A DNA stretch of 64,000 bases from Massilia sp. H-1 (GTDB taxonomy: Bacteria > Pseudomonadota > Gammaproteobacteria > Burkholderiales > Burkholderiaceae_D): the NCBI GenBank assembly GCA_024703915.1, contig CP087969.1:1426001-1490000 (forward strand). The letters are read 5' to 3'. Below, in pieces: positions 41,317 through 50,358 of the stretch. Each line of letters begins with the position of its first letter. The first letter of the stretch is position 1. Below the pieces are notes generated by a model. It was given only the letters and a program-made list of their open reading frames with translations, did no database searches and was not told the DNA's origin. The position numbers and the translations under genes are program-made.

Positions 41317-41718
41317 CTAGCGAAGGCGCTCCGGCTCCGAAAAATCGTCACAATGCTTGTGCAAGGTTCCGGTTTCATGGTCCCAAACATGCGGCGCGGG
41401 ATTAAATACAGCGTCCTCACGGCGAAACACGATGCTATCACCTCCACCATTTTCTGCGATAACGACGACATCTTCCGGAAACCCACGCCAGTCGCGATGG
41501 CTTTTGGTTTCAGTCACAATATCGTTGGATGAGCGTGCGAGACGCTTGCGATCAGCGGCGTCCCGGATAGGAATCAACGCCCAATCTTCATCCGCAACAG
41601 TCAGCTCGCCGCCATTCTCGGCCATCATGGCGATGCGGTAGGTGGCGGGCAAAATCGCACCAAGTGCCTCTTCTGCCGCCAGTACAAATTGTTCTGCCAG
41701 ATTGAAAGCCGTTCTCAT
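41317..41718 (-). CDS. SUKH-type (SMI1/KNR4) domain protein, probable immunity protein
   Basis: 133 residues. The SUKH pattern is visible: AEEALGAILPATYRIAMMAE, NGGELTVADEDWALIPI, DIVTETKSHRDWRGFPEDVV and VIAENGGGDSIVF. The superfamily commonly provides immunity against bacterial polymorphic toxins by binding the cognate toxin. Its ATG overlaps the end of a short orphan C-terminal reading frame (ATGA), the arrangement expected of a toxin-immunity pair. The C-terminus FSEPERLR may be slightly cut by an indel. Confidence 0.82.
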   Translation of the reverse strand: MRTAFNLAEQFVLAAEEALGAILPATYRIAMMAENGGELTVADEDWALIPIRDAADRKRLARSSNDIVTETKSHRDWRGFPEDVVVIAENGGGDSIVFRREDAVFNPAPHVWDHETGTLHKHCDDFSEPERLR

Positions 41719-41827
41719 TCCTCAATTAAACCCGCAGCAATCGCCGCGTCAAAAAACGCCTGTACTGTTCACCGAAATTTTACCGCCGCTGCGCTTGCCG
41801 ACTAGAGGATGCGGATTGGCTGGGTTT
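41715..41827 (-). pseudogene. Orphan C-terminal protein fragment directly upstream of the SUKH gene
   Basis: A reading frame without a start gives NPANPHPLVGKRSGGKISVN, STGVF, and after skipping one T near 41752 DAAIAAGLIEE, ending with TGA that overlaps the SUKH ATG. It begins where the macro-domain gene stops. The simplest view is a remnant of the C-terminal end of a larger protein, possibly a toxin module cognate to the SUKH gene, left after the main body was lost. The identity is a guess. Confidence 0.4.
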
Positions 41828-42283
41828 CTACGACGCAAACTCGACAAAGGTATGGTCTGCCCCATCCAGCTCGTCACTGATGATCGCAACAATCGTGTCC
41901 CAATCTCCGCCTGCCAGACCAGCACCGATCTCGGGATAAGCGATCTTCTTCCCCTGAAACTGCACTTTCACGGCACGCATCACGCGCCGGATCGCATCGT
42001 AGTCGGCCAGCACGCCCACGCCGCGCCAGTGAAATTGAGTGTAGCCGTTCACCACGAAGAAGGTCCTGCCGTTGCGGTGAACCTCTGCCACCGCGATCGT
42101 TCCCAGCTTGGCAGCATCGGCCTTGGAAGTAGATAGATCGGCCTTATATACCTCCGGGAATTGCCGCTTGATCGACAGGGCGATTCCTTTTCCCATCTGA
42201 CACTGGCAATTTCAGCCATGGATGATCACGTCAAACGTGCCATCCAGGGCCAGTTGCAGCAGGTCGCCGCTCAATGTTTTCAT
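41828..42283 (-). CDS. Macro-domain protein
   Basis: About 152 residues. LSGDLLQLALDGTFDVIIHG, CNCQCQMGKGIALSIKRQFP and YPEIGAGLAGGDWDTIVAII are the ADP-ribose-binding loops of a macro domain. It could hydrolyse ADP-ribosyl adducts or Appr-1''-phosphate. A TGA at 42212-42214 interrupts it where TGC (Cys) is expected, a substitution without frame change. The start codon lies three bases from the DUF4272 stop. In this neighbourhood an immunity-like or ADP-ribose-processing job is plausible. Confidence 0.85.
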
Positions 42284-42285
42284 CA

Positions 42286-43367
42286 TCAGGTCGGCGTATC
42301 GACGTCGTCCCAGGCCGCGTGCTGGAAGCGCACCAGCCAGTTGAGCGCATGATGGCGCTCGGAGACCACGCCGGAATCGATACCTTCGATTTCCGGCAGC
42401 GCCTTGCGCCGCTGTTCGCGAATGCGCCAGTGCAGGCGGTAGTGCAGGTCCAGCGCGTCGAGAATCTCGGCGGCGGGGCGCAGCCGCCGCTGGCCGAGCT
42501 CCCCCAGCAGGCGCACGCATTCATGCCGGCGTCGCAAGGCTGCGGCGGGTAAGGCAATTCGTCCACCAATCCCAGCGACCATAACAGCAGATACACCGCT
42601 TCATAGCGCCACAGCAGTTGCACGCTTTGATGCTGGGTCGGTGCGCCGAGGTCGAGGTAAGCCTGTTCGGCTAGGCGTCATTTGTCCGATCGCGCCCGGG
42701 ATCTTCACCAGCAGCAGGTCCACATCCGTCGCTGTTCGGCCAGGCAGGATTCCGCCCGCAGCGCGCACACCAGCAGGGCCTGCAGGCGGTCCGCGATTTC
42801 CGCTTCGCCGCGCAGCATGACTTCCTTCTCGCACACCAGCGGCGGCAGGCTGGCCGAGGTCGCGATGCCGAGGGCCGTCAGTTTGCCGTCGGTACGGGCT
42901 TTGCGCGCGAGCGCCTGCTCGGGATACGGTTCGCTCGCGCCCGGCGCGATGCCGCCGTCGGCCGCATGCACCAGCACCAGGCCGTCCGGGTCGAGCACAT
43001 GGCCATCGGGGACGAACAGAATCGCATTGGACTTGCGCGCCCACGCGTACAGCGCAGGCAGCGCAGTAAGCTTGCCACCGACAGGCTGGCGTGGTGCTGG
43101 ACGCGCTGCAGATGCAGGATCACGTGATACTTATTGGGCGACATGCCCGCCTCGCCGCGCGCCATCACACAGCCGCAGAAGCCGTCCAGGTGCGGCAGCA
43201 GCTCCGGATCGGACAGGTCGCGCCGGTTGTGCAGCACGTGGGCGAACTCCGGCTTGGGCAGCTCCAGCAGCGTGCTGTAGGCGTTCACCAGGATCATGTC
43301 GTCCGTGACGACCGGCGCCACGTTGCTTAGCCGTGCGCCCGAACAGGTTCTTGAGTCGTCCGATCAT
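42286..43367 (-). CDS. DUF4272-domain protein
   Basis: About 358 residues. The C-terminal third has the DUF4272 pattern LLWRYEAVYLLLWSLGLVDE, PYPPQPCDAGMNA and LDLHYRLHWRIREQRRKALP. The N-terminal part (VVTDDMILVNAYSTLLELPK, LDGFCGCVMARGEAGMSPNK) is an unassigned domain also seen with DUF4272. Slips are at 43325 (scar, expected GRTAGNVAP), near 43068, 42740 and 42665. The function is unknown; DUF4272 genes recur among polymorphic-toxin immunity clusters. It starts five bases after the proB stop. Confidence 0.8.
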
Positions 43368-43372
43368 GTTTG

Positions 43373-44488
43373 TCAAACCAGTACAAGGTTGTCGCGGTGG
43401 ATCAGTTCAGGTCCTTCGAGGAAGCCCAGAATCGCTTCGATCTCGGCCGACGGCTTGCGCATGATGCGGCGCGCTTCGGAACTGGTGTAGTTGCTGATCC
43501 CGCGCGACCGGCGTGCCGTCTCCGGCCAGGCAGGTAATGACGGCGCCGCGGCCAAACTCGCCGCGCACTTCGCTCACCCCGATCGGCAGCAGCGACTTGC
43601 CCTCTTTCGTGAGCTTGGCCACCGCGCCCGCGTCGAGCACCACCTTGCCCGCCGTGTGCAGGTGATCGCTCATCCACTGCTTGCGCGCTGTCAGGTGCCC
43701 GGTCTGGGCCGTGAGCTGGGTGCCGATCGCTTCATTCGGCCGCCAGCCGCGTGAGGACGTCGCTGTCGCGCCCCCAGGCGATGATCGTGTGCGCGCCCGA
43801 ACCGGCGGCGCGCTTGGCCGCCAGGATCTTGGTGAGCATGCCGCCGCGCCCGATGCTGCTGCTAGGCGCCATGCCTACCATCGCTTCAAGCGCCGGGTCG
43901 CCCGCCTTGCCTTCGGCGATCAGCACCGCCGACGGATCCTTGCGCGGATCGGCGCTGAACAGGCCATGCTGGTCGGTCAGGATCACCAGCGCGTCGGCTT
44001 CGATCAGGTTGGCCACCAGCGCGCCGAGGGTGTCGTTGTCGCCGAACTTGATCTCGTCGGTGACGACGGTATCGTTCTCGTTGATGATCGGGACCACGCC
44101 CAGGCGCAGCAGCGTGGTCAGGGTCGAGCGCGTTCAGATAGCGTTCGCGGTCGGCCAGGTCGGCGTGCGTGAGCAGCACCTGGGCCGTGCCCAGGCCGTG
44201 CGCGGGAAGCTCGTTTCGTAGATCTGGGCCAGGCCCATCTGGCCGACGGCGGCGCAAGCCTGCAGTTCATGGATGTCGGTCGGACGCTTGTCGAAGCCGA
44301 GGCGCAGCATGCCTTCGGCGATCGCGCCCGAGCTGACCAGCACCACCTGCTTGCCCAGCGCGCAGGGCGGCGATCTGGGCGGCCCAGCGGGCGATGGCGT
44401 TGTGATCGAGTCCGCGCCCGTCGTTGGTGACAAGCGAAGAACCCACTTTGATGATGATGCGTTGTGCGGAGTGTATGACGGATTTCAT
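43373..44488 (-). CDS. proB: Glutamate 5-kinase
   Basis: About 372 residues. The kinase domain starts [19 protein letters not shown] and has [37 protein letters not shown] and [15 protein letters not shown]; a C-terminal PUA domain ([19 protein letters not shown]) completes the long form. It makes glutamyl-5-phosphate, the first step of proline synthesis, and is feedback-inhibited by proline in related bacteria. Slips are near 44360, 44210, 44130, 43742 and 43505. It starts at ATG 44488. Confidence 0.95.
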
Positions 44489-44495
44489 CGGCGCT

Positions 44496-44903
44496 TTACG
44501 GTCGGCGCGGGCGCAAGGCCAGCAGCGCGATGCCGCTTAGCCAGTTCAAGCCCGCAGATGACTAACAAAAATCCCTGGGGCAGTCCGATGGCCATGACCG
44601 CAATCAGGCAGTAGATTACTGCGCCAGGATGAGTAATGCTGTGATATCGCCGAGCACTGGCTGGTCGCCATGCTGTGCTGCCAGGAGCGCCAGACCCGCG
44701 GTAGCGAGCCTGAAGCCGACGTACATGGCGAAGAACTGGCTGTAGCCGTTCACGCCCACTAATAACATGCCAAGACTGCCTGCCACGCGGTCCGGATCGA
44801 GCAGGGCCACCAGCGCGGCCAGGCTCGAGACGAGCGCGATCAGCTTGAGCAGCGCCACGCGCTGCCCCTCGCGGGATCCGAACAGCGCCAGCAGCTTAGT
44901 CAA
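44496..44903 (-). CDS. Small integral membrane protein (possibly DUF4345-like)
   Basis: About 135 residues, four hydrophobic segments: [58 protein letters not shown] and [12 protein letters not shown] at the end. Slips are near 44615 and at 44537 (GCTTAGC). The start is a TTG that overlaps the obg stop (TTGACTAA). The family name is tentative, based on overall pattern. It may be co-transcribed with obg. Confidence 0.55.
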
Positions 44904-46009
44904 GGATCTTGAAACGCGGATCGTCCGGATCGATCGACGAAATGCCGCGTGCTTCTTCGGTCATTTGCGTCTCTTCGGCGCGGTGTTCGCTGTGGCGCTT
45001 CGCTTCCAGGTGCAGGTAGATCGCGTTGACCAGTTCCTGGCAGCCGTCGTGGTTCAGCGCGGAGATCTCAAACACCGGGCCCTTCCAGGCCATGCGCTTG
45101 ATGAAGTCCTTGACGATCTTCTTGCGATCATCTTCCGGCACCACGTCGAGCTTGTTCAAGACCAGCCAGCGCGGCTTGTCGACCAGCGCTTCGTCGTACT
45201 TTTGCAGTTCCTTGACCAGCGCCTTGGCTTCCTTGACCGGATCGACGTTCGTTTCGAACGGCGCCAGGTCGACGATGTGCAACAGCAGGCCGGTGCGCTG
45301 CAAGTGACGCAGGAACTGGTGACCCAGGCCCGCGCCTTCGGAAGCGCCTTCGATCAAGCCGGGAATGTCGGCGATCACAAAGCTCTTCTCGTGCGAGACG
45401 CGCACCACACCCAGGTTCGGGTGCAAGGTGGTGAATGGATAGTCGGCGATCTTCGGCTTGGCGTTCGAGACGGCGGTAATGAAGGTCGACTTGCTTAGGC
45501 GTTCGGCATGCCCAGCAGGCCCACATCGGCCAGTACCTTCAGTTCCAGACGCAGCTCGCGCCGTTCGCCTTCCTTGCCCTCGGTCTTTTGACGCGGAGCG
45601 CGGTTGGTCGACGACTTGAAATGGATATTGCCCCAGCCGCCCTCGCCGCCCTTGGCCAGCAGTTCGGTCTGGCCATGTTCAGGTCAGGTCGGCGATGATC
45701 TCGCCGTTGTTGTTATCGACGATCAGCGTGCCGACCGGCATGCGCATGTAAATGTCTTCCGCGCCCTTGCCATAGCAGTCAGCGCCGCGGCCAGGTTCGC
45801 CGTCTTTGCCCTTGTGCATTTTGGAATAGCGGAAATCCACCAGCGTGTTGATGTTGCGGTCAGCCACTGCCCAGATCGAGCCACCCTTGCCGCCGTCGCC
45901 GCCGTCCGGACCGCCGAATGGGCGGAACTTCTCATGACAGAACGAGGCGCAGCCATTGCCGCCGTCGTCATGCGATGACTTCGATTTTTGCTTCGTCGAT
46001 AAACTTCAT
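44896..46009 (-). CDS. obgE: GTPase Obg/CgtA
   Basis: About 370 residues. The glycine-rich Obg domain ([31 protein letters not shown]) precedes the GTPase domain with G1 GMPNAGKST, G3 [12 protein letters not shown] and G4 NKLD, followed by an acidic C-terminal tail. It is an essential factor in late 50S ribosome assembly and stress signalling. The G1 P-loop contains a scar at 45493 (GCTTAGGC; minus strand GCCTAAGC where GCCGGC encodes Ala-Gly), which alone would kill the protein, a strong sign of sequence error. Other slips are near 45975 and 45675. It belongs to the rplU-rpmA-obg unit. Confidence 0.97.
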
Positions 46010-46030
46010 ATTTTTGCCGCCATAAAACTA

Positions 46031-46057
46031 AAAGGCTCTACCGTGGGCAGAGCCTTT
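46031..46057 (-). terminator. Terminator-like hairpin between rpmA and obg
   Basis: A perfect 9-bp stem AAAGGCTCT/AGAGCCTTT with a 9-base loop; on the minus strand it is followed by TAGTTTTA. It would end or attenuate rplU-rpmA transcription before obg. Confidence 0.7.
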
Positions 46058-46110
46058 CGATTGAAGGCTTGCGCCTTACAAGATGCGCGCCATGACAGCG
46101 CGGGTACTAC

Positions 46111-46384
46111 TTAGGCTGCAACAGCTTCGTTCCGGTACAACGGTGACGAACTGCTTCGAGCCCACACCTTTGACTACGAACTTGACTTTGCCGTCGACCA
46201 GCGCGAACAAGGTGTGATCCTTGCCGGTGCCGACGTTTTCGCCTGCGCAGCACCGGGGTGCCGCGCTGACGGATGATGATGCCCATGGCGTTGATCGCCT
46301 GGCCGCCGTACACTTTAACGCCAAGACGCTTTGATTCTGAATCGTGGCCATTTCGCGTTGTGCCGCCGCCTTTTTGTGTGCCAT
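46111..46384 (-). CDS. rpmA: 50S ribosomal protein L27
   Basis: About 86 residues. MAHKKAGG-type start, [20 protein letters not shown] and [35 protein letters not shown] are L27 signatures. It sits at the peptidyl-transferase centre of the large subunit. The gene has several small errors (near 46345-46360, 46247 and 46128), although L27 is a core ribosomal protein in a single-copy operon. It follows rplU directly. Confidence 0.96.
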
Positions 46385-46426
46385 TTAATGCTCCTAGATA
46401 GCTGGTTTAAACCGGGCAAACAGCAA

Positions 46427-46738
46427 TTAGCCGTTGATCGATACGATTTGGATTTCGGTGAAATTCTGACGATGGCCTTGGTGCTTCTGGTAGTGCTTAC
46501 GACGACGCATCTTGAAAATCTTCACTTTATCGTGACGACCGTGTGCCACAACAGTTACCAGTACCTTTGCACCTTCGACCAATGGCGCACCAAATTTAAT
46601 GGTGTCGCCCGCGCCTACTGCGAGAACTTGATCGATGGTGATTTCGGAACCAATGTCTGCCGGTATCTGTTCTACTTTAAGTTTTTCGCCAGCGACAACT
46701 TTGTATTGTTTGCCACCGGTTTTTATGACCGCGTACAT
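46427..46738 (-). CDS. rplU: 50S ribosomal protein L21
   Basis: 103 residues, intact and of standard length. [39 protein letters not shown] and [20 protein letters not shown] are diagnostic. It binds 23S rRNA in the large subunit. ATG 46738 has GAGG upstream and is the first gene of the rplU-rpmA-obg unit. Confidence 0.98.
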   Translation of the reverse strand: MYAVIKTGGKQYKVVAGEKLKVEQIPADIGSEITIDQVLAVGAGDTIKFGAPLVEGAKVLVTVVAHGRHDKVKIFKMRRRKHYQKHQGHRQNFTEIQIVSING

Positions 46739-46797
46739 GATATGAAACCTCATCAAATGTTAATAGATTTCCCTGGCCGGAGCCGGGGGAACCGCAG

Positions 46798-46826
46798 ATT
46801 ATACACGGAATGAATTTTTTCGTCAA
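46798..46826 (-). promoter_or_regulatory. Sigma70 promoter of rplU-rpmA-obg
   Basis: On the minus strand TTGACG, exactly 17 bases, TATAAT: five of six and six of six consensus matches. It lies 60 bases upstream of the rplU start. Confidence 0.85.
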
Positions 46827-46871
46827 AAGGGATGCACAGCGCATCAAGTTCGTGGTATGTCGGCAACTTGG

Positions 46872-47674
46872 CTACATGCCGCCATAGTTCTGGCGGATGT
46901 GCTCGAACACCCCGCGCTTTTGCAGCCGCTCGATGGCGGCGTCAATACGGCGCACGTCGGCCTGGGGCACGGTGGCGCGGGAAAACATCAGGTGCACCTG
47001 CGATTCTAGCAGCCAGAACGGCAAGGGCTGGACTTTCACCCCCTGGCGCGCCGCCGCATGCTCGACCGCCGAAGCGTCGCCGATCATGAAATTGCCGCGC
47101 CCGGCCGACAGCATGCGCATGCCCTGGGAAAAATCGATGAATTGCGACAGGCGCTTGGTCTCTAGCAGGCCCGGCAAGTGTTTTTCGTACAGCGCCCCGT
47201 AGAAACCGACCCGCGGCGCCAGCAGCGACAGCTGGGCCTGGGCCACCACGTCGTTGAAGCTGCGCAGCTTGGCGAACTTGTTGCTGCCGTCGGCCACGAA
47301 GAACAGGCCGACCGTCTCGTCCCGGTACGGCAGGCTGAACCAGGCGCGCTTGAGCCGCTCGGCCGTGACGGACGCGCCCGTCATCATGTCGATGTCGCCC
47401 CGGAAAAACAGGGTCAGGTTGCGGCTGGCGGGCATGGAACCGAGTTCGACCAGGGTGCAGCTTAGCCTCGTTGAAGATGGCGCGCACCATTTCCGCGTCG
47501 ATGCCGGTGAAATGGCCCTGGGCATCGTAATAGCTGTAGGGCTCCCACTGGCCCGTGGCCAGGCTGATCGGCTTGCTGCACTGATTGGCGCAGGCTTAAG
47601 CATCATCGCAATCCCAGCGCCAGCGCCAGGGCTGCCCCGGCGCCCGATTTCCGTGCTGGCAACGGCCAATTCAT
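46872..47674 (-). CDS. Periplasmic substrate-binding protein (amino-acid-binding type)
   Basis: About 265 residues. A signal peptide (RKSGAGAALALALGL) precedes ISLATGQWEPYSYYDAQGHF, GIDAEMVRAIFNEA, FFRGDIDMMTGASVTAERLK and the final lobe DVRRIDAAIERLQKRGVFEH, the SBP_bac_3 pattern. It probably binds an amino acid or related solute; no permease is adjacent, so it could be an orphan binder or a sensor. Scars are at 47594 (GCTTAAGC) and 47459 (GCTTAGCC). ATG 47696 is an alternative start in the other frame, but 47674 gives the better signal peptide. Confidence 0.8.
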
Positions 47675-47802
47675 TATCTTGCTCCAAATTACGCACCCAT
47701 TAGCAATTTGCCACAGGTAACAGCAATGTCAAGGCGTCAAGCGTTGCGGCGCTGGAAAGGATTCCCCAATTGCAACGTTTTACCCTTCCCGCTCGGGCAA
47801 AC

Positions 47803-47832
47803 CCGACAGCCGGGCAGTGCTTGTCGTATAAT
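47803..47832 (+). promoter_or_regulatory. Sigma70-like promoter for ispB
   Basis: CCGACA, 18 bases, TATAAT, about 32 bases before the likely TTG start codon of ispB. The -10 is perfect and the -35 matches four of six bases. Confidence 0.6.
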
Positions 47833-47863
47833 CCCCGCACCTCATGTCTATAGCAGGTTTGCC

Positions 47864-48856
47864 TTGTCCGCCGCCACCCTTCAAGCACCACAAAACAACA
47901 TCGCCCACTCGATCGCGCCGGACATGGCTGCTGTCAATACGGTGATCCGCGCACGCCTGCATTCCGAGGTCAGCCTCGTGAACCAGATCGCCGAGTACAT
48001 CATCAGCGCGGGCGGCAAACGCATCCGGCCAGTGCTGGTGCTGCTGGTGGCCAACGCCTACGGTTACCAAGGCACGGCCCACCATGAACTGGCTGCCGTG
48101 GTCGAATTCATTCATACCGCCACCCTGCTGCACGACGACGTGGTCGACGAATCGTCGATGCGCCGCGGGCGCCAGACCGCCAACGCCCTGTTCGGCAATG
48201 CCGCCTCGGTGCTGGTGGGCGACTTCCTGTATTCGCGTTCGTTCCAGATGATGGTTGGTCTGAATAATATGCGCGTCATGCAAATCCTGTCGGACGCCAC
48301 GAACGTGATCGCCGAAGGCGAAGTGCTGCAGCTGCTTAACATGCACGACCCGGACGTGAGCCAGGACAGCTACCTCAAGGTGATCCGCTCCAAGACCGCC
48401 AAGCTGTTCGAAGCGGCGGCCGAACTGGGCGCGCTGATTTCGGGCGCCACCGATGCCCAGATCGACGCCGCCGGCATGAATACGGCCGCTCGCTCGGCAC
48501 CGCCTTCCAGTTGATCGACGACGTGCTCGACTATGCGGGCGACGCCGCCGAGATCGGCAAGAACGTGGGCGACGACCTGCGCGAAGGCAAGCCGACCCTG
48601 CCCCTGATCTGGCTGATGGAAAACGGTACGCCGGAGCAGCGCGAACTGGTGCGCAACTGCATCGAGCAAGGCGACGAGCAGCATTTCGACGCCATCCTCG
48701 CCGCCGTCACCAGCAGCGGCGCGCTGGCCTACACGCGGCGCGAAGCGGAGACGGCCGCGCGCCGCGCCGCCGATGCCGTGGCTTAGCCTGCCGGAAAGTA
48801 TCTACAAAGACAGCCTGCTGCAACTATGCAAGTTCGCAGTTGACAGGAACCACTGA
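47864..48856 (+). CDS. ispB: Polyprenyl (octaprenyl) diphosphate synthase
   Basis: About 330 residues. The first Asp-rich motif is in LLHDDVVDESSMRRG (near 48128), the second in FQLIDDVLDYAGDAAEIGKN (near 48507). IISAGGKRIRPVLVLLVANA is the substrate-binding GGKRIRP region. It makes the side chain of ubiquinone from FPP and IPP. The start is probably TTG 47864, preceded by AGCAGG; no in-frame ATG is nearby. Breaks are near 48490 and at 48780 (GCTTAGCC). It ends LLQLCKFAVDRNH. The tRNA-Pro gene follows at once, as is common for ispB in this group. Confidence 0.93.
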
Positions 48857-48892
48857 CCGGCGCTAGCGTTCTAACTGTGGCTGCAACCTTGT

Positions 48893-48971
48893 CGGGGTGT
48901 GGCTCAGCCTGGTAGAGCGCTGCGTTCGGGACGCAGAGGCCGGAGGTTCAGAATCCTCTCACCCCCGACCA
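48893..48971 (+). tRNA. tRNA-Pro(CGG)
   Basis: The cloverleaf is clear: acceptor CGGGGTG, D arm GCTC...GAGC, anticodon arm CTGCG/CGCAG with loop TTCGGGA (anticodon CGG), variable AGGCC, then the T arm and the encoded CCA. Two bases are extra for a functional tRNA: an A in the T loop (TTCAGAATCC, expected TTCGAATCC) and a C in the acceptor 3' strand (CACCCCCGA, expected CACCCCGA). Confidence 0.95.
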
Positions 48972-49101
48972 CCTTCCCTGCCTAGCATGGCGTGCCTCAA
49001 AACACGCACAACGCCCTCCTCCGCGGGTGAGAAAGCGCGTCATTTGGCCCGATTTTCTCGTGTACGATGCTTGCTTTTCCAGCATCAAGAAAGTCAATCC
49101 C

Positions 49102-50187
49102 ATGCCACATCGATCGACGCTGCACGTGCTTGCCGTACTGCTTTCCTGGTGCTCGCTCAGCGCCGCCGCTGCCACCATCGAAGATGCCAACCTGCTGGCC
49201 AGGCAATCGATTCAGATGCTCATGAAAGAGCAGCGCATTCCGGGCCTGCAAATCGCGGTCGTCAAGGATGGCAAGATCGTGCTGTCCGAAAGCTACGGCA
49301 TGGCCAACGTGGAAAACCGCGTGGCGGCCACGCGCACGATGCGCTTCCCGCTCAATTCCGCCAGCAAGGCGTTCACCGGCGTTGCGATGATGCAGCTGGC
49401 CGAAGCGGGGCTGGTCGATCTTGACGCGCCGGTCTCCAACTACCTGGATGACTTGCCGAAGGCCTGGCAAGCCATCCGCGTCCGGCAGTTGCTGGCCCAT
49501 ACCTCGGGGCTGCCCGACCTGGTCGATGGGCAGGGCGACATTGAAGGCGGCAGTGAAGCGGCAGCATGGAAGAGCGCGCTCGCGCCCGGTCACCTCGGCT
49601 GCTTAGACGACAAGTTTTCCTACAACCAGACCAACTACGCCTTGCTGGCGCAGATCATCAGCAAGCAGAGCAAGCTGCCATACGAGCGCTTTGTCGCCGA
49701 GCGACAATTCGCGGTGGCCTAAGCATGTCCCTGGCCACCTTCGGCGACAGCTACGACCTGGTCCCGAATGCGGCGACGATCTATGCATTTGCGGCGCGCG
49801 GCACTTCCGCCAGCGACGACGGCAAGCGCCTGTCCCACTGGTTCTACGGGATTCCGTATGGCCTGTGGGCCGGTGGCAGTGTGCAAACCAGCGCCGACGA
49901 CGTCGCCCGCTGGCTGATCGCACTGGCGGAAGGACGGTTGATCAGCCAGGCCAGCCTGCGCCGCATGTGGACGCCGGAAAAACTCAATGACGGCACCAAT
50001 GGGGACTGGGGCAGTGGCTGGCCGGTCCTGCAATCGACCCCGGAACGGCAAGTGGCGGGGATAGGCGGCACGCGCGGCTTTTATCGTGTATCCGGATCAG
50101 CGCCTGGCCGTCATCGTCCTGACCAATCTGGCGGGTGCCAATCCGCAACGATTCATTCCGAAAATTGCCGCATTCTACAAATCCTAG
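49102..50187 (+). CDS. Exported serine beta-lactamase-like hydrolase
   Basis: About 360 residues with a signal peptide (LAVLLSWCSLSAAAA). The SxxK motif is SASK in RFPLNSASKAFTGVAMM (near 49360); the Tyr motif region is SYNQTNYALLAQIISKQS; and the third-motif area is VAGIGGTRG near 50060. This is the class C/Pab87-like serine hydrolase fold, whose members include esterases and D-peptidases; beta-lactam hydrolysis is not implied. Breaks are at 49601 (GCTTAGA), 49723 (GCCTAAGC) and near 50080. It ends PKIAAFYKS. It starts 131 bases after the tRNA. Confidence 0.88.
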
Positions 50188-50358
50188 CCTGCCGCACCAG
50201 CGGTCGATAAGGCCGATGCGTGGCAGCACGCCTGCCTGAACGGCTGCCTTTGCGCCCCGTCAGCGCCACGCCCGGCCGTGCGCCTAGAGTGAGTGTCAGC
50301 GCCGCGGCGCCAGTGCAAGCGCTTGCTTGCACTCACCTTCTTGCAAGGGGCACTCATC

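Noticed and set aside
41215-41532. Plus-strand open frame opposite the SUKH gene
   Set aside because: The minus strand carries the clear SUKH pattern; the plus frame has none and no ribosome site.
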